Shown here: one piece after another, positions 49,542-60,987 of the stretch | How positions within the stretch are numbered: the first letter of the stretch is position 1 | How the letters are laid out: each line of letters opens with the position of its first letter | NCBI RefSeq assembly: GCF_019578655.1 | Contig: NC_063262.1 | Location: 8,997,582 to 9,061,581 of the forward strand | Direction: 5' to 3' | Origin: Ricinus communis | Taxonomy: Eukaryota; Streptophyta; Magnoliopsida; Malpighiales; Euphorbiaceae | DNA length: 64,000 nucleotides | Notes under the pieces: generated by a model | Databases searched by the model: none | The model's input: only the letters and a program-made list of their open reading frames with translations | What the model was told of the DNA's origin: nothing | Position numbers and translations under genes: made by a program

Positions 49542-49998
49542 TCATAAACAATGATCATTGCCCAATTTGTTACAAATATAAGAAATCCGAGCTCCATTCA
49601 GAGCGTTGGTGAACATATCTCCAAGCTGCTCTTCAGTCTTGACATACTTTATAGAAATTAAGTTTTGTTGCACCGTTTCACAAATGAAATGACAATCTAT
49701 TTCAAAATATTTAGTTCGTTTATGGAAGACTGGATTAAAAGTGATATGGATTGCAACATGATTGTCACACCATAATGATGCTGGTGCTGAGACTTTAAAG
49801 CCAGTATCTTTTAAAAGATGAAAGATCCACATTATCTTACATATAGATTGAGCCATGACTCTATATTCTGATTCAGTACTAAATCGACATACAACACTTT
49901 GCTTCTTGCTCTTCCATGAAATCAATTTACCATCGTGAACATATAATGACTAGTGGTGGACCTTCGATCAATTTTGAAACCTACCCAATCTGCATAGG
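49542..49998 (-). pseudogene. Copia RNase H / C-terminal pol fragment
   Basis: It opens with ADWVGFKIDRRSTTSHYM, shifts frame, and continues SWKSKKQSVVCRFSTESEYR, LWCDNHVAIHITFNPVFHKR and LGDMFTNAL. This is the conserved path of plant copia RNase H domains. The frame from 49925 to 49542 is open for 127 codons. Confidence 0.9.
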
Positions 49999-50005
49999 AA
50001 AAACT

Positions 50006-50215
50006 CTATGCATATAAGTCTAGAAAGGATGAGAAAAGTATTCCTTTATTACTTCGCAGTATTTTAACAGAAGTATGAAACTGTGTCTTATTCTCAGCAC
50101 AAAATGTAAGAAAATATGAAAATAACTTAGAACGATTCTTCATTAGATAAAGCCAAGTCATATGAGAAAAATCATCAACAAAAATAATAAAATATCTGAA
50201 ACCGGTTTTGGACAT
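50006..50215 (-). pseudogene. Copia integrase core fragment
   Basis: MSKTGFRYFIIFVDDFSHMT with the first catalytic Asp region (FVDD), then LYLMKNRSKLFSYFLTFCAE and the second region as RSNKG where relatives have RSDN. The rest of integrase is missing. Confidence 0.85.
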
Positions 50216-50219
50216 TCTT

Positions 50220-50747
50220 GGACCTCAACCATAATAGACATACTAACCCTTTTATTGACACGAGGAACAAATGACACACAATAATGTTTAACAAATTGAC
50301 ATGCTTCACAATTTAAAGACAACACATGCTAAAACTGAGGACACAACTTTTTTTAAAAAGGTAATGAGGGGTGACTAAATCGATAGTGTGCTTCAAGAGG
50401 AGACAAAAATAATAGGGCAGGCAACAGATCGAGGTATCTAAACATCCAAAATACAAAGACCTGTAATTCTTGTCCTTTACCAATAATTTGCTTCGTCATA
50501 AGATCCTAAAAGAGAAAAGTCAGGGAAAAATAAGAAAGAACAATTAAAAGACTTAGTAATCATGCTGACAAACACTAGATTAAAGGAGAACTTTGGTTAG
50601 ACTTAAGGCATATGACAAGGAAAGAGTTGAAGTAGGATTACGAGTGCCATAACCAAGAATAGAAGAAGTAGAACCATGAGCTAATGTAAGAGTAAAGTTG
50701 TGTGGTTGAAAAGTAAAAAGGAGACTAGGATTACCTATCTATGATAT
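50220..50747 (-). pseudogene. Copia gag-pre-integrase region
   Basis: GNPSLLFTFQPHNFTLTLAH is followed by GSTSSILGYGTRNPTSTLS, as after the protease in copia polyproteins. Stops and shifts break it. Closer to integrase, CEACQFVKHYCVSF is the zinc-binding part. Confidence 0.75.
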
Positions 50748-51536
50748 TGTAATACCCGGAATTTTTTTTTAATAAAGATAATATTAATAATGATTAATAA
50801 ATGAGTTTTTATTTAAATTAATTTAACTTTATTTTTATTTGGTTTAATTTGAAATGATTTAATGGAAATTTTAATGTTAGACAAATAAATGAGTTATTTT
50901 CTATATCCTATTAGTTTGATTTTTTAAGAAATTAATTAAGTAAATTATTTGAGAAATAATTATATTTTGGTTATACAAATTTTTTTCAAATATATATAGT
51001 ATATGTATACATAAAATTATATTGGAGAATTATGGAAGAATTTGTAAAGGGTGTTTTAATAAAATAATTTTGGAGAAATTGGTATTTTAATTAGCTAGTG
51101 GTATTTAATTTTAAGTTGAAAAATATTTAGCAAATTGGTTATTTAATTTAATTGTGTGTTAGGACTAGATTGGAAATTTATTTTGGAATGAGGATTAAAA
51201 GTATAATTTTATTTTTATGGGGGTTTAATGAAAATTTGTATGTTGGTATTTTTGTAAATAAATATGTCAGCAAGGGTATATATGTAATTGTGTATTTCCA
51301 ATAATTCTAATTTGGTCCAAATTAATTAGTTAAAGGCTTAATTGAAAGGCTAAAGAAAAGTTTAGGAGTTAACTGGAAATTTGTCTGGACAAAATTGTTT
51401 TAATTAAAAAAGTTTAGGGACCAAATGGTAAGGAAGAAAAGTTTAGGTGCCAAAAGCAGACATGGAAGGAAAGAAAGAAGAAAAGAAATCGGGGAAGAAG
51501 GGAAATGAGAGAGAGGGGGGGTGTCGGGGCGCCGGG

Positions 51537-51541
<5 letters not shown>

Positions 51542-51568
<27 letters not shown>
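51542..51568. repeat. (GA)n microsatellite inside the LTR
   Basis: About thirteen AG units. Confidence 0.9.
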
Positions 51569-51569
<1 letters not shown>

Positions 51570-52815
51570 CATTCCACGGACCACCGTGGGCGCGAGGGGT
51601 GGCAGCTCGTCATCGCCAGTGAGGCGTGGGAGCAAAGAAGCAGTCGAAACTTCCTTACCGCCGTGCGTGCCTTTCCGGCGTCGGTGGCCACTGATCTTGG
51701 TAGCGATCGACTCCCCTCGGTCTTGGCTTTGTTTTGGCGGCGGCGGTGTCGACTGTGGTGGCCAGAAATGGAAGTTCGCGGTGGAGAGAGAAAATAGGGG
51801 CAGCCTGTGTTTTTTGGTTTTTCCGGCGAGCTCCGGCGAGCTATGGACGATCTGAGGGCGTATCCCGACTCTCCTCAGCTCAGGCTTCGCAATAGCACCG
51901 GTTTCGTGGCGATCGGACTCCGTTTACAAATCGACGGCCGAGATCGTCCGTAAATCTCTTCGGACGATCGGGGGTTGGATCGGAAAATCGAAAGCAAGGA
52001 TTGTTATCGGTAGCGTCATTGCACGGAGGCGAGTCGATCGAGCAATCAAGCATCTCGGTAATTTTCTTTGGCCCGTTGATCTTGGAATTCTTTGATTTAA
52101 TTATGTGTCTATTGATTTGTGTTGAGTATTAGATGATATTTGTGAGTCAAAAATAATTTTTTTCGGACTGCCTGCCTTGGGTCGTGTTCTGTGTTGTGTG
52201 GGGAGTCGGGAAAGATAGTGAAGTCTTGGGGACCCGAGTCCGGTTGTATTAAATTGTTGGATATTTGTAGTGTTTTTCTGGCAGGTCCTGGACTCATTTT
52301 ACGGGGGGTAAATGTCCGTGTTATGGGGGAGGTTCTGCTGAATTTTCGATAGAATTTACCGAGTTGAGATTTTAGACAGTCAGTCCTAGAAATCTAGACC
52401 TAGGGTTAATTGTCAATTGTTCAGCGTAATTGATAAATTATTTTCCGTGATTAGATAATCCGTCTGTTCGGCTCGCTCCAACCGAGGCACCAGAGCAGAG
52501 CTAGGAGGTCGCCAAAGCTGTGAGTTAAAGTCATATATCGATTATGCACATGTTATGCATAAATTTTTTATTTGCTATTGTGATTATTTTATTACAAGTT
52601 CAAATTATTCATTTAATTATTAATTATTTGTATCATACTTTTGATTACTATTCATTTATATATCATTTCCTTTATCATTGATTTTATTATTGCATGATGA
52701 CACGGGATGGGACGACAGTAGAACATATTGGTTTGATGAGTGTACCGGTATAAATCCTTGAGTGATGGAAAAGGGTAAATAGGTAAATTTAAAGAAGAAA
52801 GATTAGGACTTGTCT

Positions 52816-52983
52816 TGATCGAGCATCGCTCTCTGGGTGTAGTAGAGTGTGTTTGCCGGAGGTAAGGTCCCTGATCGAGCTTGCTCTCTGGGCGCCAGAC
52901 CTGTTGGATTAAGAGAGCCGAAAGGCTAAGACAAGTGACCAGACTGGAGGTAAGGTCCCTGATCGAGCTTCGCTCTCTGGGCG
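52816..52983. repeat. Three copies of a 23-bp motif inside the LTR
   Basis: gatcgagcttcgctctctgg and variants begin near 52817, 52873 and 52961; two are preceded by ggtaaggtccct. Confidence 0.8.
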
Positions 52984-52997
52984 TCAGTCCTGTTGGG

Positions 52998-53096
52998 ATG
53001 AGATTAGTCGGGATGTTAGAGTTGAGATTAGTCGAGATGTTAGAGTTGAGATTAGTCGAGATGTCAGTAATGAGATTGATCGAGATGCTGTATTGG
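52998..53096. repeat. Short tandem repeat (about 21-24 bp unit, four copies) inside the LTR
   Basis: Repeats of gagattagtcgagatgttag, degenerating toward the right. Confidence 0.8.
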
Positions 53097-53644
53097 GATT
53101 AGGGTTCTACTGAAGTACTCCGTCCTGTTGTGTGTGAAAATTATTTTATTTAAGCATGGCATGACACGTATGTTTTTACATGACTTATGTTTATTTCAAA
53201 TTAAATAAATGTATGATCGAAGTATATGCAAATATTTTTAGATATATGATTTTAACTCACTCTCGAGACTGACAGTCTCAATTTTACTGTTTTTCAGATC
53301 CGTGACTGTTAGTCTTCCCGTGACTCTTAGCTTGTAACCCGACTCCTTCATCATCGGGTGGTGTATTTGATTTGGTATGTAAATTTATAAATTCTTAGAT
53401 TCTCCACGGTAGTAATAGTAGATGTATCAGTTGTAATTTTCTGTAGTTTCGGGTCTCGCCTAATTCTTTTGGCAGACCGAATTAATTATGTAAAATGTAA
53501 CTATTAAGATAATTGTGGCATCGGTAATATGATATGAAATTTAATTGAGTTAGTGAGTGTCAGGCATACTACGGAATTCGGTGGCCTTACGCCTACCCAT
53601 TCTCTAATGCCGGTCACGGGCCCACAGATGGGGTCATGACAAAT

Positions 53645-54170
53645 ATGTAGCACCTGAATCAATAAGCCATTGGGTAGAAAGGAGACACATGTTGGTTTAC
53701 CCGACTCGATAATGGCAGAGATGGATTTTTCAGTGCTTCCTAAGACTGAAATAATTTTGCATATTCATCGGCTTTGAGATGGTAATAATCTGATCAGATA
53801 CAGATTCTAGAACTACGGTTGTAGCCGCCATAGCAAATTGTGATATCTGTTTCTTTCTTTGGAGCTTTTGGCACCCATGTTTAGTATGCCCATGTTCATA
53901 ATAGCAAACAACTCCCTTGACTCCTGGTTCCCGACATCACGGCTACTATTACCTCCTCCCCAACTTGTTCGAGAGTTTGAACGACCAATTTCATTCCCAT
54001 TGTTACGGCTAATAACAATGGAAATGGAATTCTGGATAATTCTCTACAGTTCTCCATAAACATTTAGTTTAGGAGCTTTTCAAGAAGTAGGGAGTGATGA
54101 CCAATCTTCTTCCTACTTGAAGAAATTCTAGATCTAGAGGGAGTTTTACTTTATTGTTATATATCTTTCT
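53645..54170 (-). pseudogene. Copia gag end and protease fragment
   Basis: The minus strand shows ISSSRKKIGHHSLLLEKLL, then NSRTSWGGGNSSRDVGNQE, then a zinc knuckle lacking its second Cys (CYYEHGHTKHGC), then TQWLIDSGATY with the DSG active site of retroviral-type aspartic proteases. Several frames are involved. Confidence 0.75.
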
Positions 54171-57100
54171 ATTTAATACCATGATCATTGGATTAAATAT
54201 GTTAAGCTAGTTTTTATAAGTGTTTAGTTTTTTATTTTTATATGAACCTTGTTATTTATTTATTTAATGAATGATTTTTTTACCTTCATATCTTTATTAG
54301 TTTCAGTTATTATTAATAGTTAACCATCATATTAATTTAGCAATAGTAATTGTTATGAACATATTTAGATTAAAAATATTAGAAACACCATTTTTACTTT
54401 AATCTATGTTAGTATAAGAAACTTAGGTTGCATCATTAGCTTGAGTGATTTAGGGAAAAATGCACATTACCATCTCATTCATTAGATCTAGTCTTAAAGT
54501 ATAACAATGAGATTACTAAGTAAATGGTTGGACTAAATACTATTTTTAGCATATAGTTTTAGATCATAAGCATTTGCATTTGCATTGCATATTTATTTAT
54601 TGTTCAGTTATTTTACTTTATGAACTTTATCCTCTCAAACATACTAATTTAGAGTGTTTAGATTTACTTTTTCTTTATAATAAGTGGCGTTATAGTTTCT
54701 TAAAAGATCGACATTGTGGTGTACTTACCCTTAATATATGAATGGTTTGTGCACTTGCAAGTACTAAAAAAAATACATCAATAACCATTATAATCTCTAC
54801 TTTATGGAGAAGAAAAGAGAGAGCGTCAGTAAAATAAAAGAATATGATGAAAGAGAAAAAAAATGAAAAAAATTTGTGTAAAATGTTAGTAAAATTGAAT
54901 AGGTAGTTTTTAGGATTAGAATTATAATAAAAAAAGATAGTAGAGTATGATTAGAATAATAAATAGGATCTACTATTTAAATGATATGGCGCCTAGTTGT
55001 CTGCCACATCATTTTTCAATCATTATTTATGCATAAAATCAATCGAAAATAATAAGTGACTTACTATTAATATAAAAATTAAAATTTAGTAATCAAATTG
55101 ATATAAATTAAAATTTGATATCCAATTTAAAATAAAGTGCAAAGTTTGGATACAAAAAGGGCAATTAACCCCAGATTTGTACATGCAAAGTTCCCAAATT
55201 GATTTCAAATATAATGTTCCTACAACATAATACTCTTATTCTATTACAGTAGATATATTCGATTAATAAGAAAATCTAATTAAAATTAAAAAATCATAGT
55301 AAAACAACTAACTTTAGTTAATTAAATTAATAATTAACTATGTATTTAATCCGATTTTTGGTTTAACAAATAAAAATTTAAATGATTGATTTTTTCTCAA
55401 ACATATATTCGATTAATCAAAACATTATAGTTAAAGAACTAATAAAGAACTAATTTTTAGTTAATTAAATTAATAATCAACCAAGTACTTTTATATGATA
55501 TTTTGTTTACAAAATTAAAATTAAAGATTTGCCTTTTTATCTCAACACGATAGTTGATCAAACCGTATCCACCCCTACTAATAACCAATAGCAAATTGAC
55601 AAATTTTGATTGATCTTTTTCTTCAAACTGATGGTTAACCAAACCATATTCACCCCTACTAATAACCAATAATAAACTGACACATCCTAATTTTAATCGT
55701 GGTGACACGAACACTCACTTAATATATATATATAGTTACATTTAATTCTCATTCTTCAAAATAACATTATAATTATTATTTTAATCTATATATTAATTAT
55801 TAAATTAATTTTTTAATTAAATAGTTTTCTCATTATATAATAATTTTTAATTTTAAAAAATAATACTATCAATTATATTTAAATACTAATTAATAAAAAA
55901 TAAAAAATAATGTAATAAATATTTTATCCATAAATTTATCTTTTATTTTTATTTATAATAAAAACAATAACAATAAACGTACAATACATAAATAAACAAT
56001 TAATTATTTCTAAATTATATTCCAGATGATAACTACGTGAAATATTAGTTTATTAGGATCATGTTCCTTCCATTTTAATTGGAATCACAATTTAATTAAA
56101 TACTGTTTGATAAAATCAATTATATATTTCATTAATGTAAATATGAAATCTTAAAAGAATAAATAAACAAAGAACATAATGCACTTAAAAAATTATTTTC
56201 GACTAAATGTATTACTAAATTGAGTTCTAGAGTTATTCAAGCCATCAAATTCAATTCAGATACAATTAATTACAAAATAAAAATAAATTTCGCAATATCA
56301 AGCTAATCATTTTGTGTAAAGGTTTTCTGTGTTATTGACGTAATGTATTTAGAATTTTCAATATTTTAGAAATATTAGTCATGTCTTAGAAAATAATACC
56401 AATTTAAAATAATTTTAAGTATACATTTTTAATATTCTAATAACCTATTAATACAACAATCATAAAAGGTCATGCTAATAATATTTATTGATTACATAAT
56501 TAATACTAAAGTTATTTAATATAAAAATTATCATATAATTAGAAAATTAACTTATTAATTAGTAAAATATTAAATATATAATCAATATAGTTCAAATAGA
56601 GAAATAATTTAATTGATAAATTAATTATATAATAAATATAAGACATACATATTATCATTACACCTTTGTATCATAATTATGATATATTTCATAATCACTG
56701 GGGCTAGACATCAAACTATTGTCACACACACACTCACATAAATTAATGTGTCAAAATTGATAACACATGTCTCAACTTTTATAGGGCAAGGGTTTCCATA
56801 TTCTAAAGGAATCCACCCTTAATAGGTGGAGAATTCCTACTTTCTTCTTCCATATAGGAGTATATTCCCTAGTCCCATGGAATCCTCTATATCCAATTTT
56901 CTCAAGGCCTAAAACGAAATACTATATAAATTAAATATATAATTGGAACAAAACTATTCTTTTTTTTTTTTAGTACCATATGATGGATAATTATTCTCAT
57001 TAAAAATTATTAATAATTATTATTGTAAATTAATCCTATATGATTAGTCTTTTATAATTTACAATAAATTATTATTATTTTAAATTATAATTTATAATTA

Positions 57101-57521
57101 AAGTAATATCTAACATTAGAAATCCGTAGAATTTAATATATTAATAACAATAATTAATAAAATTTAATTTAATTTATCAACTATCACCTATTAGTTATCA
57201 ACCACAAACTACTAACTGCATTAATCAGTCTAAAATTAACTTTTTTTTTTATAAAATTTACTTTCGAAAAATATAATTTTATAATTAAATCCTTTCCTAA
57301 TCTTTTTTGCTTCAATACATGAAAATAGTAGAATTAAATTCTTATCCATATAATAAATAAAATAAATTATAAATCTACGGGATTGGGCGAATATATATAA
57401 CCTACTTTTTTTACTGAAGATCAAGATCCCTTTAAGCTGATAACAATAACATAACGTAACATGTCAAACTGTCAATTTTTCTCTTTTCAATTGAGATCAA
57501 GATATTGTGGTGAAGATTACA
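54171..57521. other. Gene-poor AT-rich region
   Basis: No supported gene. Old tandem duplications occur at 55253-55690. The last 500 bases would include the 3' flank of the GH17 gene. Confidence 0.55.
55253..55690. repeat. Two adjoining old tandem duplications
   Basis: A unit of about 150 bp (starting atattcgattaat at 55256 and 55406) is followed by a unit of about 80 bp (cacccctactaataaccaa, twice). Confidence 0.7.
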
Positions 57522-59116
57522 TTAAATGAAGAATGGCAATACTACAAATCCAGCAAAAATGGTCACCCAGTATCCCAACATTAGTCTGTCTCCATGGCTC
57601 ACAATCTGAATAGGAAAAAGGCAAGTCCCCCGCGAGGCATTTTGGGTAACAATGGTAGCCAGTCCACTGAAATCGCAAGCCTGAACATCTTGATTATTCA
57701 TTTGAAAATACATATTAAAAGCATAGGAAACATTTCCATCAGAATCCAACTTGTTGCAAGAAGATCCATATGCCAAACTCGAACAATCTGCTAATGAACA
57801 TGCATACGATATCTCAGCTGGTATCATACTCTTGCTCTCAACTTCTTTATTTAGCACACACCATTTTGCAGGTAAGTATTGAACCCCCTTGGCTTCTATA
57901 AGCATCTTGTCATTTCCTTGTCCGGAAAAATCCATAGCAAACTTGGGTCGTCCGTCGAAGCGAAATATTCCCCAGTGCCTCTCGAAGTTCCCCGGAAGAT
58001 TGCTCTTCATGTCCTCATCCAGCAGGCCAAAAAGATACACATCTAAAACGCCTGGTCGGAGCGGAGTTCCTTTCTTGGCAGCTAATGTTTTGAGGAGCCC
58101 GTCGTAGAATTTCTTGGCTAGGTTGGCATTGGCATAAACGTGACCGTCTGTAGGCCAACCAACTTCACCAACCAAGATCTTGAGATCAGGAACGCCAGCC
58201 TTTTTTAGTGACCAAACAAGGGTATCATAGTTAGCTTCAAAAACATTTGTGTACGTAACATTCTTGTCTTGGATCTTTTTGCCTCCGCCATCAAAGAAAG
58301 CGTATTCGAAGGGGAAACTAGAGCTTTGGTAAAGACTAATAAAAGGGTAAATGTTAACAATAAACGGAGCTTTATGGTCATGGAGGTGGTGTACAATTTT
58401 GGTCATGACATCCCTTACATCCTTACGGAAATTGCCTTGTGATGGTAAGTTCCCTTCATAAACATCAGCATTTAAGGGTACCGACGCTTTGATCTTGTCA
58501 CCAACTCCTTCTTCATCAAGTGCCTTTTGGACGTTTTGCAGAGCTGGGAATGTAGTTTTGTCATATGATCCATTGTAGGATGCCAGGAAGGGTTCGTTTC
58601 CAACAGCCACATATCTATACATACATATATATATATATAGACACCAAAAGGGAATAAATTCAGGAAACATCCGCTAGCTTTTAATCAGATTACAGTACGT
58701 GAAACAAATCTTACGATTATCTGATAACAATAAGGAGGAAAAAAGAAAGAAAAAGGTACTAACCTTATGTCAACACCACCTTGGCCTCTAAGATATTCGG
58801 TAACATTTTCTTTGACCCAATCTTTGGCATTATCCACACTATCGGCAATATATTGTAACATGTTATTTGGGATGGCAACCATAACCTCAATGCCTGAACC
58901 AGCCAAGGCATTTACAGTCCAGGCATCAGCATCGAAAAGTTTAACCCTATTAATGTTATTGTCTTTTAACATTTTAACCACTATGTCAGGAGGCAATGGG
59001 TGGGATGCTATGTTCCCCCAGTTCACCCCTATACCCGGTAGAACAGCTGATAGAACATTGGTTGACACCATCACCATACAAAAGCCCCATAGCAGCAAAC
59101 CACAGGCTTGGGCCAT
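57522..59116 (-). CDS. Glucan endo-1,3-beta-glucosidase (GH17) with X8/CBM43 domain, probably GPI-anchored
   Basis: Exons 59116-58764 and 58614-57522 with a GT-AG intron that splits an Arg codon (DIR|Y); the product is 481 aa. Residues 1-24 are a signal peptide (GLLLWGFCMVMVSTNVLSA). The GH17 barrel starts at IGVNWGN. The acid/base is Glu125 in VGNEPF and the nucleophile is about Glu268 in LVGEVGWPTDG. The X8 domain follows at about 370-455 with all six Cys (KWC, YAC, ADC, SSC, QAC, GTC), then a hydrophobic C-terminus (WVTIFAGFVVLPFFI) suited to a GPI signal. It hydrolyses beta-1,3-glucan (callose) in the cell wall or at plasmodesmata; X8 binds that glucan. The layout matches the Arabidopsis glucan endo-1,3-beta-glucosidase 8 type. 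The coding sequence is intact. Confidence 0.93.
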
Positions 59117-60987
59117 GGTTCGAGCCGACCGGACTAGAAGACGATGGGAATTGAAGGAAATATTGCAAGAAATGCTGTCTTGATGAGAGAGAGAGAGAGA
59201 GAGGGAGTTAGTTTCTTGGGTTGATGGGAAAATTGAGGACCAGGTTTCTTTTTTTGGTTCATGTTTTGTAGGGCTTTTAATGGTATGTCCATAGCAAGTT
59301 TGTTTTTCCTACACTGTGTGATTTGCTAATTTTGGCATTAAAAGAGAGTAGAAAATCTTGCACAAGTTGGAATTTGCAAAGAAGACGGAGTGTGTGAAAT
59401 AACTTGTGTGCGTGGCAACATGCATGCTAATTACAGGAGGGTCTCAACTTAAAAGATCATTTTGGCCAGAAAAACGAATAACAGTTTGCTGGGTCACTGT
59501 TCCTCAATCTGGCATTAATCATTAGAGAAAAGCATGTAACATGGTGGGCCATGCATGGTCATGCTACACTTTCACTATGATATCTAATATGACGAAATTA
59601 CATAGACAAAATCTTCTTTATTACGATTTTTTTTTTTATTCATTTATACTGTATCTTCATTTCATTTTTACTTTTTTTTCTATTTTTTTTTTAATTTTTT
59701 TTACTGCATTTCGTTCCTTTCTATTTTCTTCTTTCTCTTTCTCTTCTCTATTTTTGTTTTAATTTCTGAAGTTGATGGAAACCTTCAATGCGTATGTTGC
59801 TTGCAAACTCAGATGAAGAAGAGGAAACTGTTAAAAGACCCATTTTTGCATTTGCTTTGGTTTCTATCTGAGTTGCTCAAAGTCATAGAACTGAAGGAAC
59901 TTTGGTTTTGTAAAAAAAAGAAAAAAGAACTTGGCATTGTATTTGTTTTGTTTGGTTTTTTCTTTATTTCTTTATTTATTTTACCGATTTCCTCAGTTAC
60001 AGAACAAGAAGTGCTTTTGGTTTTCCTTATGTTATATAAAGAAGCATAAATTGAGTTAACTATGAGTATTTTTCAATAAACACGGTATAGCATATTTAGA
60101 TTATTATTAAGTTATTTTGGGACTTTGTTGTTTATGCATAACAATTCATGATTTATGTTAATCCATGTTTTCTGTTTGCAGCTTAATGAATCAGTTTAAA
60201 TCAAGAAAAGGGTAAACACAGCTGTAATAGCAAGGAGATGGAGCAAAGAGTATGGTTTACATTGTTCTTTTATTCTTATCTTATTTTTGTTTCTATTTTT
60301 TGAAGTTTTAACTTTTATTCAAGTTCTGTAATGGTTGTCTAGTGTGATGAGCAAGGAAATAGTGGGGAAGGTCAAAATTTCCTTTTACATTCAGATGAGA
60401 ACAGAGCCAGAAATGGTAATGTATCCTATTCTTTTTTATTTTAAGATGGAGAGAGTTAAACTAGTAACTATAATTTTTAAATGTATCTTACGTTTTATGG
60501 TTTGAATTTTGTGATGTCTTGTGTTGGAATTGAGTTGGTTAAAGCTTGTGATTTTAGATTTACGTTATTGATGAATGATATTTAATAGCATAAACCTATC
60601 CTTGAACTATTTTTAATTGGGTGCATACATGAGGCTTGCAAACTACAAAGAGAGCATGTAAAGACTGAGCTAGCTTCTTGTATCAACCGACAAAGGCTTC
60701 ACTACTGAAAACCAAATTGCTTTCCTATAGAAAAAACATATATCAGGCTAGTACAAGCTTTGTACGTAGTATGAATGAGCTACACTGTCAATCATAATGA
60801 AAATGCCCAATTTAAAATGACTGATAGATTCCTGAATAGATGCTCTTTAGTTGAATCAGACCCCCCAATCTAATAATCAAGCGCCAATTTCCATGTTCGT
60901 AGGAGGATAGTTGCAACAGCCAGCATGATGCTTATCAGCATGTTCAAAATAATGCTGTCCAGAATGAGCCCCTAAATTCACCTACAA
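59117..60987. other. GH17 promoter side and spacer to the SAMC gene
   Basis: No firm gene. A T/TC-rich low-complexity stretch lies at 59625-59765. The plus-strand text at 59810-60420 contains exon-like pieces, but I could not join them into a recognisable protein. Confidence 0.45.
59185..59203. repeat. (GA)n microsatellite in the GH17 5' leader or promoter
   Basis: About nine GA units (CT on the gene strand), about 70 bases upstream of the ATG. Confidence 0.85.

Larger units (their letters stand above)
50748..53641 (+). mobile_element. Solo LTR, 2.9 kb, Ty3/gypsy-like, nested in the copia protease
   Basis: Begins TGTAATACCCGGAATTTT and ends GGGGTCATGACA. Flanking 5-mers gatat (50743-50747) and aatat (53642-53646) differ by one base. 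On either side the copia frame continues (IDSGATY right, GNPSLLF left), which places the boundaries exactly. No coding domain of a retroelement lies inside. It contains a GC-rich segment (51480-52100), a GA microsatellite and two short tandem repeat sets. Frames at 51447-51855 are non-coding artefacts of that segment. Confidence 0.85.
49346..54170 (-). mobile_element. Ty1/copia retrotransposon relic, minus strand, with a nested solo LTR
   Basis: From right to left on the minus strand: end of gag with a damaged zinc knuckle (CYYEHGHTKHGC, about 53910), protease with TQWLIDSGATY (about 53690-53645), a 2.9-kb solo LTR inserted just after it, the gag-pre-integrase region (LTLAHGSTSSILGYGT, near 50690), the start of the integrase core (GFRYFIIFVDDFSHMTWLYL), RNase H (SWKSKKQSVVCRFSTESEYR) and a polypurine tract (aaggggaag, 49521-49529). 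A probable 3' LTR begins TGTTACACGC at 49520. Reverse transcriptase is absent: integrase abuts RNase H near 50000. The 5' LTR was not recognised. Stops and frameshifts are many. Confidence 0.85.

Noticed and set aside
51447..51855. Two overlapping plus-strand frames of 116 codons and a minus-strand frame
   Set aside because: They lie in the GC-rich and GA-repeat part of a solo LTR; all frames are open there because stops are rare in such composition.
52816..53096. CRISPR-like spaced repeats
   Set aside because: Spacing is irregular, copies are few, the repeats sit inside a plant LTR and the genome is eukaryotic.
57594..58396. Several open frames over the GH17 second exon on both strands
   Set aside because: Shadows of the GH17/X8 coding sequence, whose catalytic residues and six Cys are intact.
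59541..60049. Plus-strand frames rich in Phe, Leu and Lys
   Set aside because: They follow T-rich and A-rich low-complexity DNA and do not resemble membrane proteins of known families.
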